From the NCBI GenBank assembly GCA_016875255.1, contig VGRU01000045.1:1-18717 (forward strand): 18,717 bases of DNA, given 5' to 3'. A program made the translations under genes and the position numbers. This DNA is from Deltaproteobacteria bacterium. GTDB taxonomy: Bacteria > Desulfobacterota > BSN033 > UBA1163. Positions within the stretch are counted from its first letter, which is position 1. Every line of letters begins with the position of its first letter. Below, piece by piece: positions 1 through 7,059 of this stretch. The notes below the pieces were generated by a model that searched no databases, was not told the DNA's origin, and saw only the letters and a program-made list of their open reading frames with translations.

Positions 1-213
1 AAAAAATGCGGGAAGTGCATCCCGAGATGTCCTGCCGGAGCCATCACGGAAGAAGGTCATGATAAGGATAGATGCAGTGAATACATCAATTCCGAGCCAT
101 TAAAAGCAAAACGCCAGGGCTATGGTTTACAGAACCCTCCTCCTGCCTGCGGCCTCTGCCAGACCGGAGTACCCTGCGAATTCGAAATTCCCAGGCCCGA
201 CCTGATCGCCTGA
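1..213 (+). CDS. C-terminal end of a 4Fe-4S ferredoxin-type protein (5' part outside window)
   Basis: The reading frame is open from base 1 and ends at TGA 211-213, giving the last 70 residues. It shows the motif KKCGKCIPRCPAGAI, a 4Fe-4S half-cluster (CxxCxxxCP), followed near the end by CGLCQTGVPCE. This pairing of a ferredoxin motif with a C-terminal CGLCQTxVPCE segment is seen in the QueG-like/reductive dehalogenase-related group of Fe-S oxidoreductases, often described as epoxyqueuosine reductase-like. The catalytic part lies outside the window, so the specific function cannot be assigned. A hairpin repeat ending in a T run starts two bases after the stop and may terminate its transcript. 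Confidence 0.7.
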   Translation, partial: KKCGKCIPRCPAGAITEEGHDKDRCSEYINSEPLKAKRQGYGLQNPPPACGLCQTGVPCEFEIPRPDLIA

Positions 214-214
214 T

Positions 215-286
215 AAAGGGGACAGGCTACTTTTTCTCCTCTGCTGGCAAAACTCACAACCCTAAAAAGTAACCTGTCCCCTTTTT
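215..286 (+). repeat. GGGGACAGG inverted repeat, copy 1, possible terminator
   Basis: Two arms of 21 bases (215-235 and 264-284) are reverse complements with one mismatch and enclose a 28-base spacer. The right arm ends in TTTTT, so in the + direction it could terminate the ferredoxin-type gene that stops at 213. The same arm sequence (GGGGACAGGCTACTTT) recurs at 1938-1976, so it is a dispersed repeat. From 287 to 418 I see nothing further. Confidence 0.75.
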
Positions 287-418
287 AACATTGGGTCATC
301 ATTCTGAGAATTCCCCGCCAGTGATCGACCTGCGCAAATCCACCTGTTTATCTATTCCGTATTAGGTTCGGATGCCGCTGTGTTCCGTAACTCCCCACTT
401 CCACTAAAAATGCCGCAC

Positions 419-447
419 TTGACAAATTATGAGCATATGCTTATAAT
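419..447 (+). promoter_or_regulatory. Consensus sigma-70 promoter of the DUF134 operon
   Basis: TTGACA at 419-424 and TATAAT at 442-447 match the -35 and -10 consensus perfectly, separated by exactly 17 bases. The expected transcription start, 7 bases past the -10 box, is the A of the ATG at 454. The mRNA would therefore start with AUG and have no leader. Confidence 0.85.
427..446. promoter_or_regulatory. 20-bp palindromic operator overlapping the -10 box
   Basis: TTATGAGCATATGCTTATAA is a palindrome with one mismatched pair (431/442), with the perfect core AGCATATGCT at 432-441. It fills most of the promoter spacer and the first five bases of TATAAT, so a protein bound here would block RNA polymerase. 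The adjacent HTH protein (DUF134) is the obvious candidate for binding and autorepression; that link is inferred. Confidence 0.7.
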
Positions 448-453
448 TGTTTT

Positions 454-783
454 ATGGCGAGACCGAGAAAATGCCGGTTTGTGGGATGCAAGCCCAATGC
501 TTATTATTTCAAGCCAAGGGGGATCCCCTTGTTTAAGCTTGAAGAAGTCTCTCTTCACATGGACGAAGTGGAGGCCTTGAGGCTTGCCGATTACGAGGGG
601 CTTTACCATGAGGATGCGGCGCAGAGGATGAAAATATCTCGGGCGACATTCGGGCGGATTATTGACCAGGCCAGGCGCAAAGTGGCAGAGGCCCTTCTCA
701 AAGGGAAGGCGCTGAGAATCGAGACCAATATCAAAGAGAAAGGAGAAAGTCATGAAAGTAGGATTTGCTGTTCAAAAGGATGA
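454..783 (+). CDS. DUF134 family HTH protein
   Basis: This 109-residue protein starts with MARPRKCRFVG and has Cys7 and Cys12, the conserved basic/cysteine opening of the DUF134 family. A sigma-70 region-4-like helix-turn-helix spans about residues 45-80 (HEDAAQRMKISRATFGRIID). Family members usually sit beside NifX/NifB-domain proteins, as here, and are presumed DNA-binding regulators, possibly sensing a metal or Fe-S signal through the N-terminal cysteines. The start is fixed by the conserved N-terminus, although no Shine-Dalgarno sequence exists: the ATG lies 6 bases after the -10 box, so translation is probably leaderless. The last 32 bases overlap the next gene in another frame. The C-terminal tail after residue ~95 is probably unconserved. 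Confidence 0.88.
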   Translation: MARPRKCRFVGCKPNAYYFKPRGIPLFKLEEVSLHMDEVEALRLADYEGLYHEDAAQRMKISRATFGRIIDQARRKVAEALLKGKALRIETNIKEKGESHESRICCSKG

Positions 784-1126
784 AGGTATTGAGAGCCAGG
801 TTTACAATCATTTTGGTTCGGCACCGGCGTTTATCCTTGTCGATGCGGAGACAAGAGAGACGGTGACGGTGCAAAATAGCGATCTTCAGCACGTCCATGG
901 CATGTGCAATCCTGTTTCAGCCCTGGGCGGGAAAGAAGTTGGCGCTGTGGTCGTCGGAGGAATTGGACCAGGAGCACTGATGAAGCTAAATGCAATGGGA
1001 GTAAGGGTCTATGAGTCAGGGGCTCAAACGGTAAAAGAGAATCTAAAATTGCTCAGCGAGAACAGGCTTCAGGAACTTTCTATGAATGGTTGCTGCAAAG
1101 GTCACCAAGGGGGATGTAGCCATTAA
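752..1126 (+). CDS. NifX/NifB-domain (dinitrogenase iron-molybdenum cofactor biosynthesis-like) protein
   Basis: This 124-residue protein belongs to the dinitrogenase iron-molybdenum cofactor family (MTH1175/NifX-like fold). MKVGFAVQ begins the ribonuclease-H-like fold, VYNHFGSAPAFILVD is the family signature around residue 20, and the VGAVVVGGIGPGALMKLNAMGVRVY block at about residues 70-95 is the conserved second half. The C-terminus is rich in Cys and His (GCCKGHQGGCSH), consistent with metal or cluster binding. A good Shine-Dalgarno sequence (AGGAGAAAG) precedes the ATG inside the DUF134 gene, so the two are translationally linked. Stand-alone members outside nif clusters are thought to bind Mo/Fe-S or Mo/Cu clusters; the real ligand here is unknown. 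Confidence 0.9.
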   Translation: MKVGFAVQKDEGIESQVYNHFGSAPAFILVDAETRETVTVQNSDLQHVHGMCNPVSALGGKEVGAVVVGGIGPGALMKLNAMGVRVYESGAQTVKENLKLLSENRLQELSMNGCCKGHQGGCSH

Positions 1127-1184
1127 GAGAAGGCAGGAGTAATGGGGAAGAAAACAACCATCCTCTGGGCAGGAGAGGATCTTT

Positions 1185-1535
1185 ATGAATGACTCGGAGT
1201 GTCAACAGACTGAGCACCATCCTTCCTTGATCCATCTGTCCCTGTCTTTTTTAAGGCTTGGGGCTACTGCATTTGGCGGCCCGGCAATGATTGCCTACAT
1301 TCGTAAAATGGCTGTGGATCAAAAGCATTGGCTGGACGAGAAGACCGCTCGTGATGGTATTGCCTTATGTCAGACCATACCGGGTGCAACGGCTATGCAG
1401 ATGTCTGCCTATGTGGGCTTGAGAGCGAAAGGGGTGGCAGGAGCCGCCGCAAGTTTCATTGGATTTGGACTTCCTGCATTTCTTTTTATGATAATCTTAT
1501 CGGGGAATGATAACTTCTACTGGTTTCGGTGGTAG
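1185..1535 (+). pseudogene. chrA: Truncated chromate transporter (ChrA N-terminal fragment)
   Basis: The product begins like a ChrA (CHR family) half-domain: SLSFLRLGATAFGGPAMIAYI, then WLDEKTARDGIALCQTIPGATAMQMSAYVG and a glycine-rich first membrane segment up to about residue 105. It then diverges abruptly (SGNDNFYWFRW) and stops. ChrA proteins are about 180 residues for one domain and about 400 for two, so this is only the first quarter to half. The break falls near base 1500. A Shine-Dalgarno sequence (GGAGAGG) precedes the start, so the short product may still be made, but it should not transport chromate. Confidence 0.8.
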
Positions 1536-1544
1536 AAGTTTTTT
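1512..1544 (+). terminator. Hairpin with T run just after the chrA break
   Basis: Arms AACTTCTAC (1512-1520) and GTAGAAGTT (1532-1540) pair perfectly around an 11-base loop and are followed by a run of T to 1544, the form of an intrinsic terminator in the + direction. It lies inside the aberrant tail of the truncated chrA frame, so it would end transcription of the DUF134-NifX-chrA unit. Confidence 0.6.
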
Positions 1545-1548
1545 GTTT

Positions 1549-1806
1549 ATGGAAAGAGAGTTGAGTCGCCGGCTTGAGGTTGCAAGGGTTCTCCAATTTC
1601 TGAAGGACCGTGAAAGTAAAGAAGGGGGCTTGAGCTTAACTCCTGACCTTTACCCTGACATTGAGGACACCTATTTTTCTATTCGCATACTGCAATTGGT
1701 AAACCGTGAGGTAGATCGAGGCAAGACCGGAAGCTACCTCAAGAATATCGACTGGATTCATGGTTATCTGAGATACAGCGCTATAGGGAGGCTGGAGATT
1801 CTCTAA
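1549..1806 (+). CDS. Short prenyltransferase/squalene-cyclase-repeat-like fragment
   Basis: This 85-residue ORF from the ATG at 1549 contains one alpha-helical repeat that resembles prenyltransferase/squalene oxidase repeats: ARVLQFLKDRESKEGGLSL, then DIEDTYFSIRILQLV. Those enzymes need several such repeats (250-600 residues), so this is probably a remnant of a larger gene or an N-terminal piece cut off at 1806. There is no clear Shine-Dalgarno sequence, and a terminator-like hairpin lies directly upstream. It begins where chrA homology ends, so both may be products of the same rearrangement. The family assignment is tentative. Confidence 0.4.
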   Translation: MERELSRRLEVARVLQFLKDRESKEGGLSLTPDLYPDIEDTYFSIRILQLVNREVDRGKTGSYLKNIDWIHGYLRYSAIGRLEIL

Positions 1807-1950
1807 CTACATCTCCTCAGGGTGTTCTTTAAGATATTGGTCAACCCTTATCGATGAATTGATGATATTTTCAATCCATTTTTCGACATTCCTTCTCTTT
1901 CCTCTGTCATCATTGTATTCCTTCCAGAATCGCCTAAAAAAGGGGACAGG
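1807..1950 (-). pseudogene. C-terminal fragment of an unrecognised gene
   Basis: On the minus strand a frame of 47 codons runs from the inside of the GGGGACAGG repeat to a TAG at 1807-1809. It includes the segments RFWKEYNDDRGKRRNVEKW and IENIINSSIRVDQYLKEH, which look like real charged helices. It has no start codon: upstream it runs into an in-frame stop within the repeat. Its stop abuts the stop of the + strand fragment (1804-1806), a tail-to-tail arrangement. It is probably the 3' remnant of a gene interrupted by the repeat. I do not recognise the family. Confidence 0.3.
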
Positions 1951-1976
1951 CTACTTTAATCGGCCTATCCCCTTTT
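1938..1976 (-). terminator. GGGGACAGG inverted repeat, copy 2; terminator of the psr-like operon
   Basis: Arms 1938-1951 and 1963-1976 pair over 14 bases with one mismatch. Read on the minus strand, the hairpin lies about 28 bases beyond the rhodanese stop codon and is followed by a run of T (complement of the A run at 1936-1941), so it can act as the operon terminator. The arm sequence is the same as in the repeat at 215-286. No other feature is visible between 1977 and 2004. Confidence 0.65.
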
Positions 1977-2004
1977 CGTCCCGGATATTTACAGAAACCG
2001 AGAT

Positions 2005-2904
2005 CTATTGCCAGCTATACCTGACCATCGGCGCATTTGGATCTTTGCTCCATTCCTGCAAGGAGGCATCGTATGACTTGACGTTTTTATACCCCAAAAC
2101 CTCTCTCAATACATACCACCATCCAGTGGAAAGCCTTCCCGTATCGCAGAAGAGAATAATCTCTTTTGAGAGATCCTTGCCTGCCGCCCCGAAGGCGATA
2201 GGTTCGAGTTCTTCTTTAAATTTATACATCCCGTCAGTGAAGATCCAGGCAGAAGGCAAAGGGAGCGCGCCGGGAAGACGGCCGAACTTTGCAACGTCGC
2301 CGGTTTTTGAGATGCCAAAGAAGAACTCCGGCAGTCTCGCATCAAGAAAAATTGACTTTCCAAGCTGGCTTGACACATATTCTTTTGTCGCAACGATATC
2401 CTTATTCAAATTTCCCTTATATGGAACCGCTTTGGGTTTCATCATCTCCGTAGAGAGGGGCTTCTTATCTGCCGCCCATTTGTTCTGTCCTCCGCTCAGA
2501 ACGGCGACATTGGAGATTCCGGCGTAAATAAGCGTTTTGGCAACCCGCGTGGCGTTCACGAGGTCAGTCGTGGAATCTGTCTTTCCAGCGACGACCACAA
2601 TGGAATCGCTCTTGATGCCTGAAGAGCCGATCAGTGCATAGAGGTCGTTTTCTTCGGGAAACTCATTCTTAAGATCATTTTTCGTTATTGCCCATTTGTC
2701 ATAAGGGACATGGACGGCATTGGGGATGTGCCCCCCTTTGTAATCTGCCTCGCTCCTTATGTCCACAATAACAACCTTTGGATTGGCAAGGTTCTTTTCC
2801 AGCCAGAGGTGAGATACGATGGGGGTGACTTCCCTGGCTACAACGGATAAGGGCAAGACAAACAACACGGCTGACACCAAAACAAACCACTTCATCTTCT
2901 TCAT
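2005..2904 (-). CDS. Periplasmic tandem-rhodanese sulfurtransferase
   Basis: This 299-residue protein starts with a signal peptide (KKMKWFVLVSAVLFVLPLSVVA) and has two rhodanese domains, as in thiosulfate sulfurtransferases. The first (about residues 30-140: VVIVDIRSEADYKGGHIPNAV) lacks the catalytic cysteine, with VVVAGKTDS at the loop position. The second (about 165-295) keeps the active loop CDTGRLS with Cys near residue 253. I chose ATG 2904, which has AGGAGG five bases upstream; an ATG at 2934 in the same frame has its Shine-Dalgarno sequence too close. It is the last gene of the molybdoenzyme operon. Periplasmic rhodaneses carry sulfane sulfur and could deliver polysulfide sulfur to, or take it from, the PsrA-like reductase. 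Confidence 0.9.
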   Translation of the reverse strand: MKKMKWFVLVSAVLFVLPLSVVAREVTPIVSHLWLEKNLANPKVVIVDIRSEADYKGGHIPNAVHVPYDKWAITKNDLKNEFPEENDLYALIGSSGIKSDSIVVVAGKTDSTTDLVNATRVAKTLIYAGISNVAVLSGGQNKWAADKKPLSTEMMKPKAVPYKGNLNKDIVATKEYVSSQLGKSIFLDARLPEFFFGISKTGDVAKFGRLPGALPLPSAWIFTDGMYKFKEELEPIAFGAAGKDLSKEIILFCDTGRLSTGWWYVLREVLGYKNVKSYDASLQEWSKDPNAPMVRYSWQ

Positions 2905-2942
2905 AACATCCTCCTTTTTGAGTTTTGTTTTCATAACCTCCC

Positions 2943-3932
2943 CTAAGAGGTTACGATTTGAGCCATTTGTCCGGCATAAATCACAATATAACGCATCATA
3001 AAACCGCCGATGAGGACAGATGTCGTAATGATTCCGGAGACCCAGGGATGATGATCTCTTAATTCAACATGCTCGATATAGTGCGGAATCAATTCATAGA
3101 CCTCGAGGGCCAGGGGAATGAGGACCCCCAGTCCCACCACGCCTCCCCAGAAGAGGAGGGTGAACTCATCCCCCATGATCAACTGGAGGGCAGCCGCTGA
3201 GCTTCTCGGCGAAACAGCAAGGCCAAGAATGAAGAGAAAGATAGAGATGATGGAGAAAACCATGAGGGTGAAATCGATCGAATGGATCATGAACTTATTG
3301 GTTTTGATATTCTCACGACTCATCCCCCGGAATCCCTTGATAAAACAGCCCACGAAACAGATCGCCGCGGAGCCTGTCATCATGGCCGAAATGAGAAACA
3401 GCATGGGCAGCATTGGGTTGTTCCAGAAGGGTCTTGCCGTGAGCGCGCCAAGAAGAACCCCTGTATAAATTCCCACACCGATGGAGACGGGGATCCCAAA
3501 TCCGGCTACCAGTCCCCTGATCTTTGTCAGATTGTCACCTTCAAACCGGCTCAAAATCCGGCTCGATCTGATGACCCGTTTGACTCTCAGATAGTCATAC
3601 TTTTCCGGCAGCCAGAGGTAAAGGTGCGCGAGACTGAAGAGCATGAAGAGGAGAAGAAACCACGATCCAAAAGACATCACGGAATTGGGTTGAAAGACGA
3701 GAAAGAGTTTCCAGAAGAGAAGAGGCCTTTCAAGATCAACGATCAGGCAGAGAATTCCAATCAGGGCTGGAAACGGCGCAATATAGGCCCCTATCCTCGT
3801 GATGGGTTCATATCTCTCTTTGCCGAGGAAGTAGGCCGTAGCAGATATTATAAATGCGCCCGCGCTCAGCCCCGCCCCAAAGAGATCGACCGCTACAATC
3901 CAATTCCAGTAAATATGAATTTGACCTTCCAT
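2943..3932 (-). CDS. NrfD/PsrC-family quinone-reactive membrane subunit
   Basis: The 329-residue protein is hydrophobic with about eight to nine membrane helices. It opens with HIYWNWIVAVDLFGAGLSAGAF, the NrfD/PsrC family signature for the first helix, and contains LIVDLERPLLFWKL after the second helix. This family anchors the molybdoenzyme and Fe-S subunits to the periplasmic face of the membrane and exchanges electrons with the quinone pool. Its place between the four-cluster subunit and the rhodanese fits a Psr-like complex. The start at 3932 has AGAGG six bases upstream. The gene is full length; no heme ligands are expected or seen. Confidence 0.92.
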   Translation of the reverse strand: MEGQIHIYWNWIVAVDLFGAGLSAGAFIISATAYFLGKERYEPITRIGAYIAPFPALIGILCLIVDLERPLLFWKLFLVFQPNSVMSFGSWFLLLFMLFSLAHLYLWLPEKYDYLRVKRVIRSSRILSRFEGDNLTKIRGLVAGFGIPVSIGVGIYTGVLLGALTARPFWNNPMLPMLFLISAMMTGSAAICFVGCFIKGFRGMSRENIKTNKFMIHSIDFTLMVFSIISIFLFILGLAVSPRSSAAALQLIMGDEFTLLFWGGVVGLGVLIPLALEVYELIPHYIEHVELRDHHPWVSGIITTSVLIGGFMMRYIVIYAGQMAQIVTS

Positions 3933-3987
3933 AGTTAACCTCTTGCGCTTTCAGATATGGTTCGTCTCCGACGAACCCTTTTTCTCA

Positions 3988-4245
3988 TCACCCGCCTCCG
4001 CCAATGTTGATCAGCGCGGCGCCCTCTACGGCCATGGAGGCATCACGGAAAAGTCCGGGCGTCTCCTTTGCATAGGCCAGGGTTAGAGGCTCATCCGGTT
4101 TCCCCTGACCGGCGGCCAGTTGCCAGAGTCTTTCCTGATTTCCAAACCCTCTGGGTCGCTCCTTCTTGTCACAGCCAATCGCAAAGAGGATTCCTCCCAG
4201 CGCTAATACAGAGAACCATTTCCCGATGAATGCTCTTCTTTCCAT
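3988..4245 (-). CDS. Small Tat-type lipoprotein of the psr-like operon
   Basis: This 85-residue protein begins MERRAFIGKWFSVLALGG and continues to LFAIGC. The twin-arginine motif RRAFIG suggests Tat export, and the L-F-A-I-G-C sequence at about residues 20-25 is an acceptable lipobox, so the mature protein would be a lipid-anchored peptide of about 60 residues. I preferred ATG 4245 because it has AGGAG five bases upstream and places the Tat motif at the N-terminus. A GTG at 4287 overlaps the stop of the Fe-S gene (GTGA) and is an alternative start. The mature part (DEPLTLAYAKETPGLFRDASM, ending INIGGGG) matches no family I know. It may be an accessory subunit of the reductase complex; that is inferred from position only. 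Confidence 0.7.
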   Translation of the reverse strand: MERRAFIGKWFSVLALGGILFAIGCDKKERPRGFGNQERLWQLAAGQGKPDEPLTLAYAKETPGLFRDASMAVEGAALINIGGGG

Positions 4246-4283
4246 CCTCTCTCCTCTTCTCTCCTCTTCCGGGATCGTCTTTC

Positions 4284-4823
4284 TCACGCCTTTTTATAGT
4301 AGATCCTCGGCATGGTATTGATCTCAGCCTTATACTGTTTGGGTTTATGCTTGACAAGGTATCGAGAGATTTCGCTATGGGGATTGTCAAGGTCGCCGAA
4401 CATCCGTACGCCTGCCATACAGGTGGTGACGCAGGCCGGTTTTCCCTCTTTTTCAACAAACTCAATACAGAACCGGCATTTCTCGATGTAACCGGCCCTC
4501 TTGATGATCCTCACATTGTAAGGACAGGCCGCAATACAATACTTGCAGCCGATACAATCATTCTTGTCCACCAGAACCACACCGTCCTTCCTTTTTCGGG
4601 AAGCTCCGGTAGGACAGACTTTGACGCAGGGAGGATTATCGCAGTGCTGACATTGAACAGGCAAAAATTCGCGGCTGTAGTTCGGAAATCTTCCAAACTC
4701 CCGTTCCTCGAGATGATTATAGGCTTCCCGTTCGGAAAGGTTGTTCTGGTTCTGGCATGCAATCCGGCAGGAATGGCATCCCACACATTTTGTTTCATCA
4801 ATGACCATACCGTATTTTGCCAT
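4284..4823 (-). CDS. Four-cluster 4Fe-4S electron-transfer subunit (PsrB/DmsB-like)
   Basis: The 179-residue protein has 16 cysteines in four ferredoxin-type groups: CVGCHSCRIAC near residue 13, CQHCDNPPCVKVC near 58, CIGCKYCIAAC near 91, and CRFC plus CVTTC from about 118. This is the standard layout of the electron-transfer subunit of PsrABC, DmsABC and related molybdoenzymes, which passes electrons between the membrane subunit and the catalytic subunit. It has no signal peptide and should be exported by riding with the Tat-targeted catalytic subunit encoded 15 bases upstream. Confidence 0.95.
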   Translation of the reverse strand: MAKYGMVIDETKCVGCHSCRIACQNQNNLSEREAYNHLEEREFGRFPNYSREFLPVQCQHCDNPPCVKVCPTGASRKRKDGVVLVDKNDCIGCKYCIAACPYNVRIIKRAGYIEKCRFCIEFVEKEGKPACVTTCMAGVRMFGDLDNPHSEISRYLVKHKPKQYKAEINTMPRIYYKKA

Positions 4824-4838
4824 TGCTCTTACCTCACT

Positions 4839-7028
4839 TTAGGCTTTTGTGACGCGCACAATCACTTCGGACGCCATCGCATGGCCCACGGTGGGATCAA
4901 ACAGCGTCGGAAGAAAATCATTGTAAGAGAGCCCCACATCAAATGCGGTCTTAAGATGCTTGGAGAAGATTCCATACCCGCTGGGGAGCCAGACACAGGA
5001 AGGATGGAGGCCCTCTGTTAATCGGACTTGAATCTTTCCCTCTCCCACGACCGATTGTACCTGAACCCAATCCCCATCCTTCAGCCCAAGCTGCTCTCCT
5101 CTTCCCCTGTTCATCCATATCCGGATGAGATCATATCGCCGGCTGACCGCCATCAGATAAGGCTGGTTGGCTGTCATCGAATGGGTTTGCACGGACTGCT
5201 TTCCATGAAGGAGCCGAAAAGAGTGCGGATCCTTAGTGTCGGGAGAAACCAGAGGTTCCTCCCATCGAGGAATGGGAGAAAACCCGAGTCCTTCCAGGAG
5301 CCTTGAATAGATCTCCACCTTTCCCGAGGCAGTTTTCAGCTCGTCAAAACCTTCCTTCCATTTTTCCCCCACCGCAAGCACGCCTTGTTTCATAAGGTCT
5401 TCCAGCTTCACCCCCAAAGGCTCCAATCGCAGGCGGTTTGCCTCTCCGACCGAGAAATTAAAATACTTTCCAACTCCCAGATGTTTGGCTAACTCGATAA
5501 TGATCTGGGTCCCTGGACGGGTATTGTACATGGGCTTGACCACCTGTTGTTGGATGCTGATCTGGGCTCTTTTCCCGCTATGTTTGTTGTCAATGGCCTC
5601 GTCACGTTCCAGAAAGAAGGATTCGGGCAGGACATAGTGAGCAATCGATGCTGTTTCCGAAAGGAAGGTGTCGATCACAACCAGCAGTTCCAGATTCTTA
5701 TAGCCGGCGATCACCCGTTTGGGATTCGGATTGGTTCGAAGGGGGTTGTTGTGATAGACAAAGCCCGCCTTCAATTCCCCGCGGAGCGCCAGTTCGGGGA
5801 TGGCATGGGCAATGCCGTCTCCCTGACTCCCGAGAGGGTATCGTCCCGGCATTCCTGTCCCATCCGCCTTGGGAATTTTAATGGGGTCAGGGGTCGGATG
5901 TTTTGGATCGAGTTGTCCCAACTTGGCGGAGCAGGGAAAGTAGATCCCGCCCTCACGGTTGATATTCCCCAACAGACTGTTGGCGATCGCCAATGCCCTG
6001 ACCGTTTGAAAACTGTTGAGATATTGAGATCCAAAAGCAGCGTGATATCCTACGTGCAACAGGGCTCTCGGTCTGACCTGTGCCATCTCCCGGGCAATTC
6101 GAATGATCGTCTTTGCCGGTATTTCACATATCTTCTCCGCCCAAGCCGGTGTATAGCCGCCGATCTCCTCTTCCAGTTGTTGGAAACCAATCGTTTTTTC
6201 CGAAACAAATTTCTTATCGTAAAGCCCCTGGCTCACCATGACATGGATGAGGGATAGAAGAAACGCCAGGTCCGTGCCGGGTTTGATGGGAAGCCACTCG
6301 TCTGCCACGATAGCGGTTTCGCTGTGCCTTGGGTCAATGACAACCACTTTTGCCCCTTTCCCTTTGGCCTCCAGAATCCTTTTTACCTGTCCAAGATCGA
6401 TCCCTCCAGCCGGGTTGCGGCCAATGATCAGGATATACCTGGAATTGGAGAGGTCATTGGAAGGAAGTTCGCCAACCGTTACAGCCCAGCCTGCGTTCCT
6501 CGCCGTGTAACATGTGGACCCATGGGTGAAATAGTGCGGGCTTCCAATAGCATTCATGAACCTCTGAGCAAACATGCTATTGGATTGTGGAAAGTTGATC
6601 CAGAAGACCTTCTGCGGTCCATCCTTTTTCAGAATGGCCTTTGTCTTTTCGGCTATTTCCTTGTAGGCCTGTTCCCAGGAAATGGGTTCGAATCGGTCTC
6701 CTACTCTTTTTAGAGGTTCTTTTAATCGGTCAGGACTATAGAGATCATGAACATATCCGTGCCCCCTCGGGCAGACCGTTCCCAAATTTCCATTTGCTTC
6801 AGGATTTCCCTCAATCTTCAGCAACTTTCCGTTTTTCACAAACGCCAAGAGGGCGCAACGGTTGCCACATCCGCCGCAGAAGGTCGGGATACGCATCAAA
6901 GGCAGGTCCGCATTTGCATGGCTCCATTTGTTAAAATCGAGAAGGCCGCTGCCCAGAGTAAGGGCCCCTGTGCCAGCCGCCACCTTAAGAAACCCGCGCC
7001 TCGACATCTTCAAATATTTCATTTCCAT
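4839..7028 (-). CDS. PsrA/PhsA-like molybdopterin oxidoreductase, catalytic subunit
   Basis: The 729-residue protein has a Tat signal (SRRGFLKVAAGTGALTLG, residues 9-26). The N-terminal 4Fe-4S site has Cys51, Cys54, Cys58 and Cys86. Cys173 in HGSTCYTARNAG is the likely Mo/W ligand, as in polysulfide and thiosulfate reductases. The usual bis-MGD domains follow (IIGRNPAGGIDLG, VVVIDPRHSETA, the LLGNINREGG region) with a C-terminal dinucleotide-binding domain. Length fits PsrA/PhsA (about 750) better than ArrA or ArxA (over 800). The operon context (TorD chaperone, PsrB, PsrC, rhodanese) supports a sulfur-compound reductase. The upstream AioX-like sensor and arsC raise the possibility of an arsenic or thioarsenate substrate, so substrate is not assigned. 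Confidence 0.92.
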   Translation of the reverse strand: MEMKYLKMSRRGFLKVAAGTGALTLGSGLLDFNKWSHANADLPLMRIPTFCGGCGNRCALLAFVKNGKLLKIEGNPEANGNLGTVCPRGHGYVHDLYSPDRLKEPLKRVGDRFEPISWEQAYKEIAEKTKAILKKDGPQKVFWINFPQSNSMFAQRFMNAIGSPHYFTHGSTCYTARNAGWAVTVGELPSNDLSNSRYILIIGRNPAGGIDLGQVKRILEAKGKGAKVVVIDPRHSETAIVADEWLPIKPGTDLAFLLSLIHVMVSQGLYDKKFVSEKTIGFQQLEEEIGGYTPAWAEKICEIPAKTIIRIAREMAQVRPRALLHVGYHAAFGSQYLNSFQTVRALAIANSLLGNINREGGIYFPCSAKLGQLDPKHPTPDPIKIPKADGTGMPGRYPLGSQGDGIAHAIPELALRGELKAGFVYHNNPLRTNPNPKRVIAGYKNLELLVVIDTFLSETASIAHYVLPESFFLERDEAIDNKHSGKRAQISIQQQVVKPMYNTRPGTQIIIELAKHLGVGKYFNFSVGEANRLRLEPLGVKLEDLMKQGVLAVGEKWKEGFDELKTASGKVEIYSRLLEGLGFSPIPRWEEPLVSPDTKDPHSFRLLHGKQSVQTHSMTANQPYLMAVSRRYDLIRIWMNRGRGEQLGLKDGDWVQVQSVVGEGKIQVRLTEGLHPSCVWLPSGYGIFSKHLKTAFDVGLSYNDFLPTLFDPTVGHAMASEVIVRVTKA

Positions 7029-7059
7029 CTTTGCCTTCCTGCTTCGCTTTTGACCTTAA

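Noticed and set aside
1142..1192. 16-codon ORF with a Shine-Dalgarno sequence between the NifX-domain gene and chrA
   Set aside because: Too short and without recognisable features; it could be a leader peptide but nothing supports it beyond the GGAG before its ATG.
1859..2527. 222-residue + strand ORF opposite the rhodanese gene
   Set aside because: It is the antisense shadow of the rhodanese coding sequence and of the repeat; composition is not protein-like.
3282..3938. 218-residue + strand ORF opposite the NrfD-like gene
   Set aside because: Antisense shadow of a clear membrane protein gene, with no family features or ribosome binding site.
4839..7028. Naming the molybdoenzyme arrA or arxA
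   Set aside because: Length (729), the STCYTARNAG active-site segment and the rhodanese/PsrC context fit polysulfide/thiosulfate reductases better; arsenic context alone is not enough.
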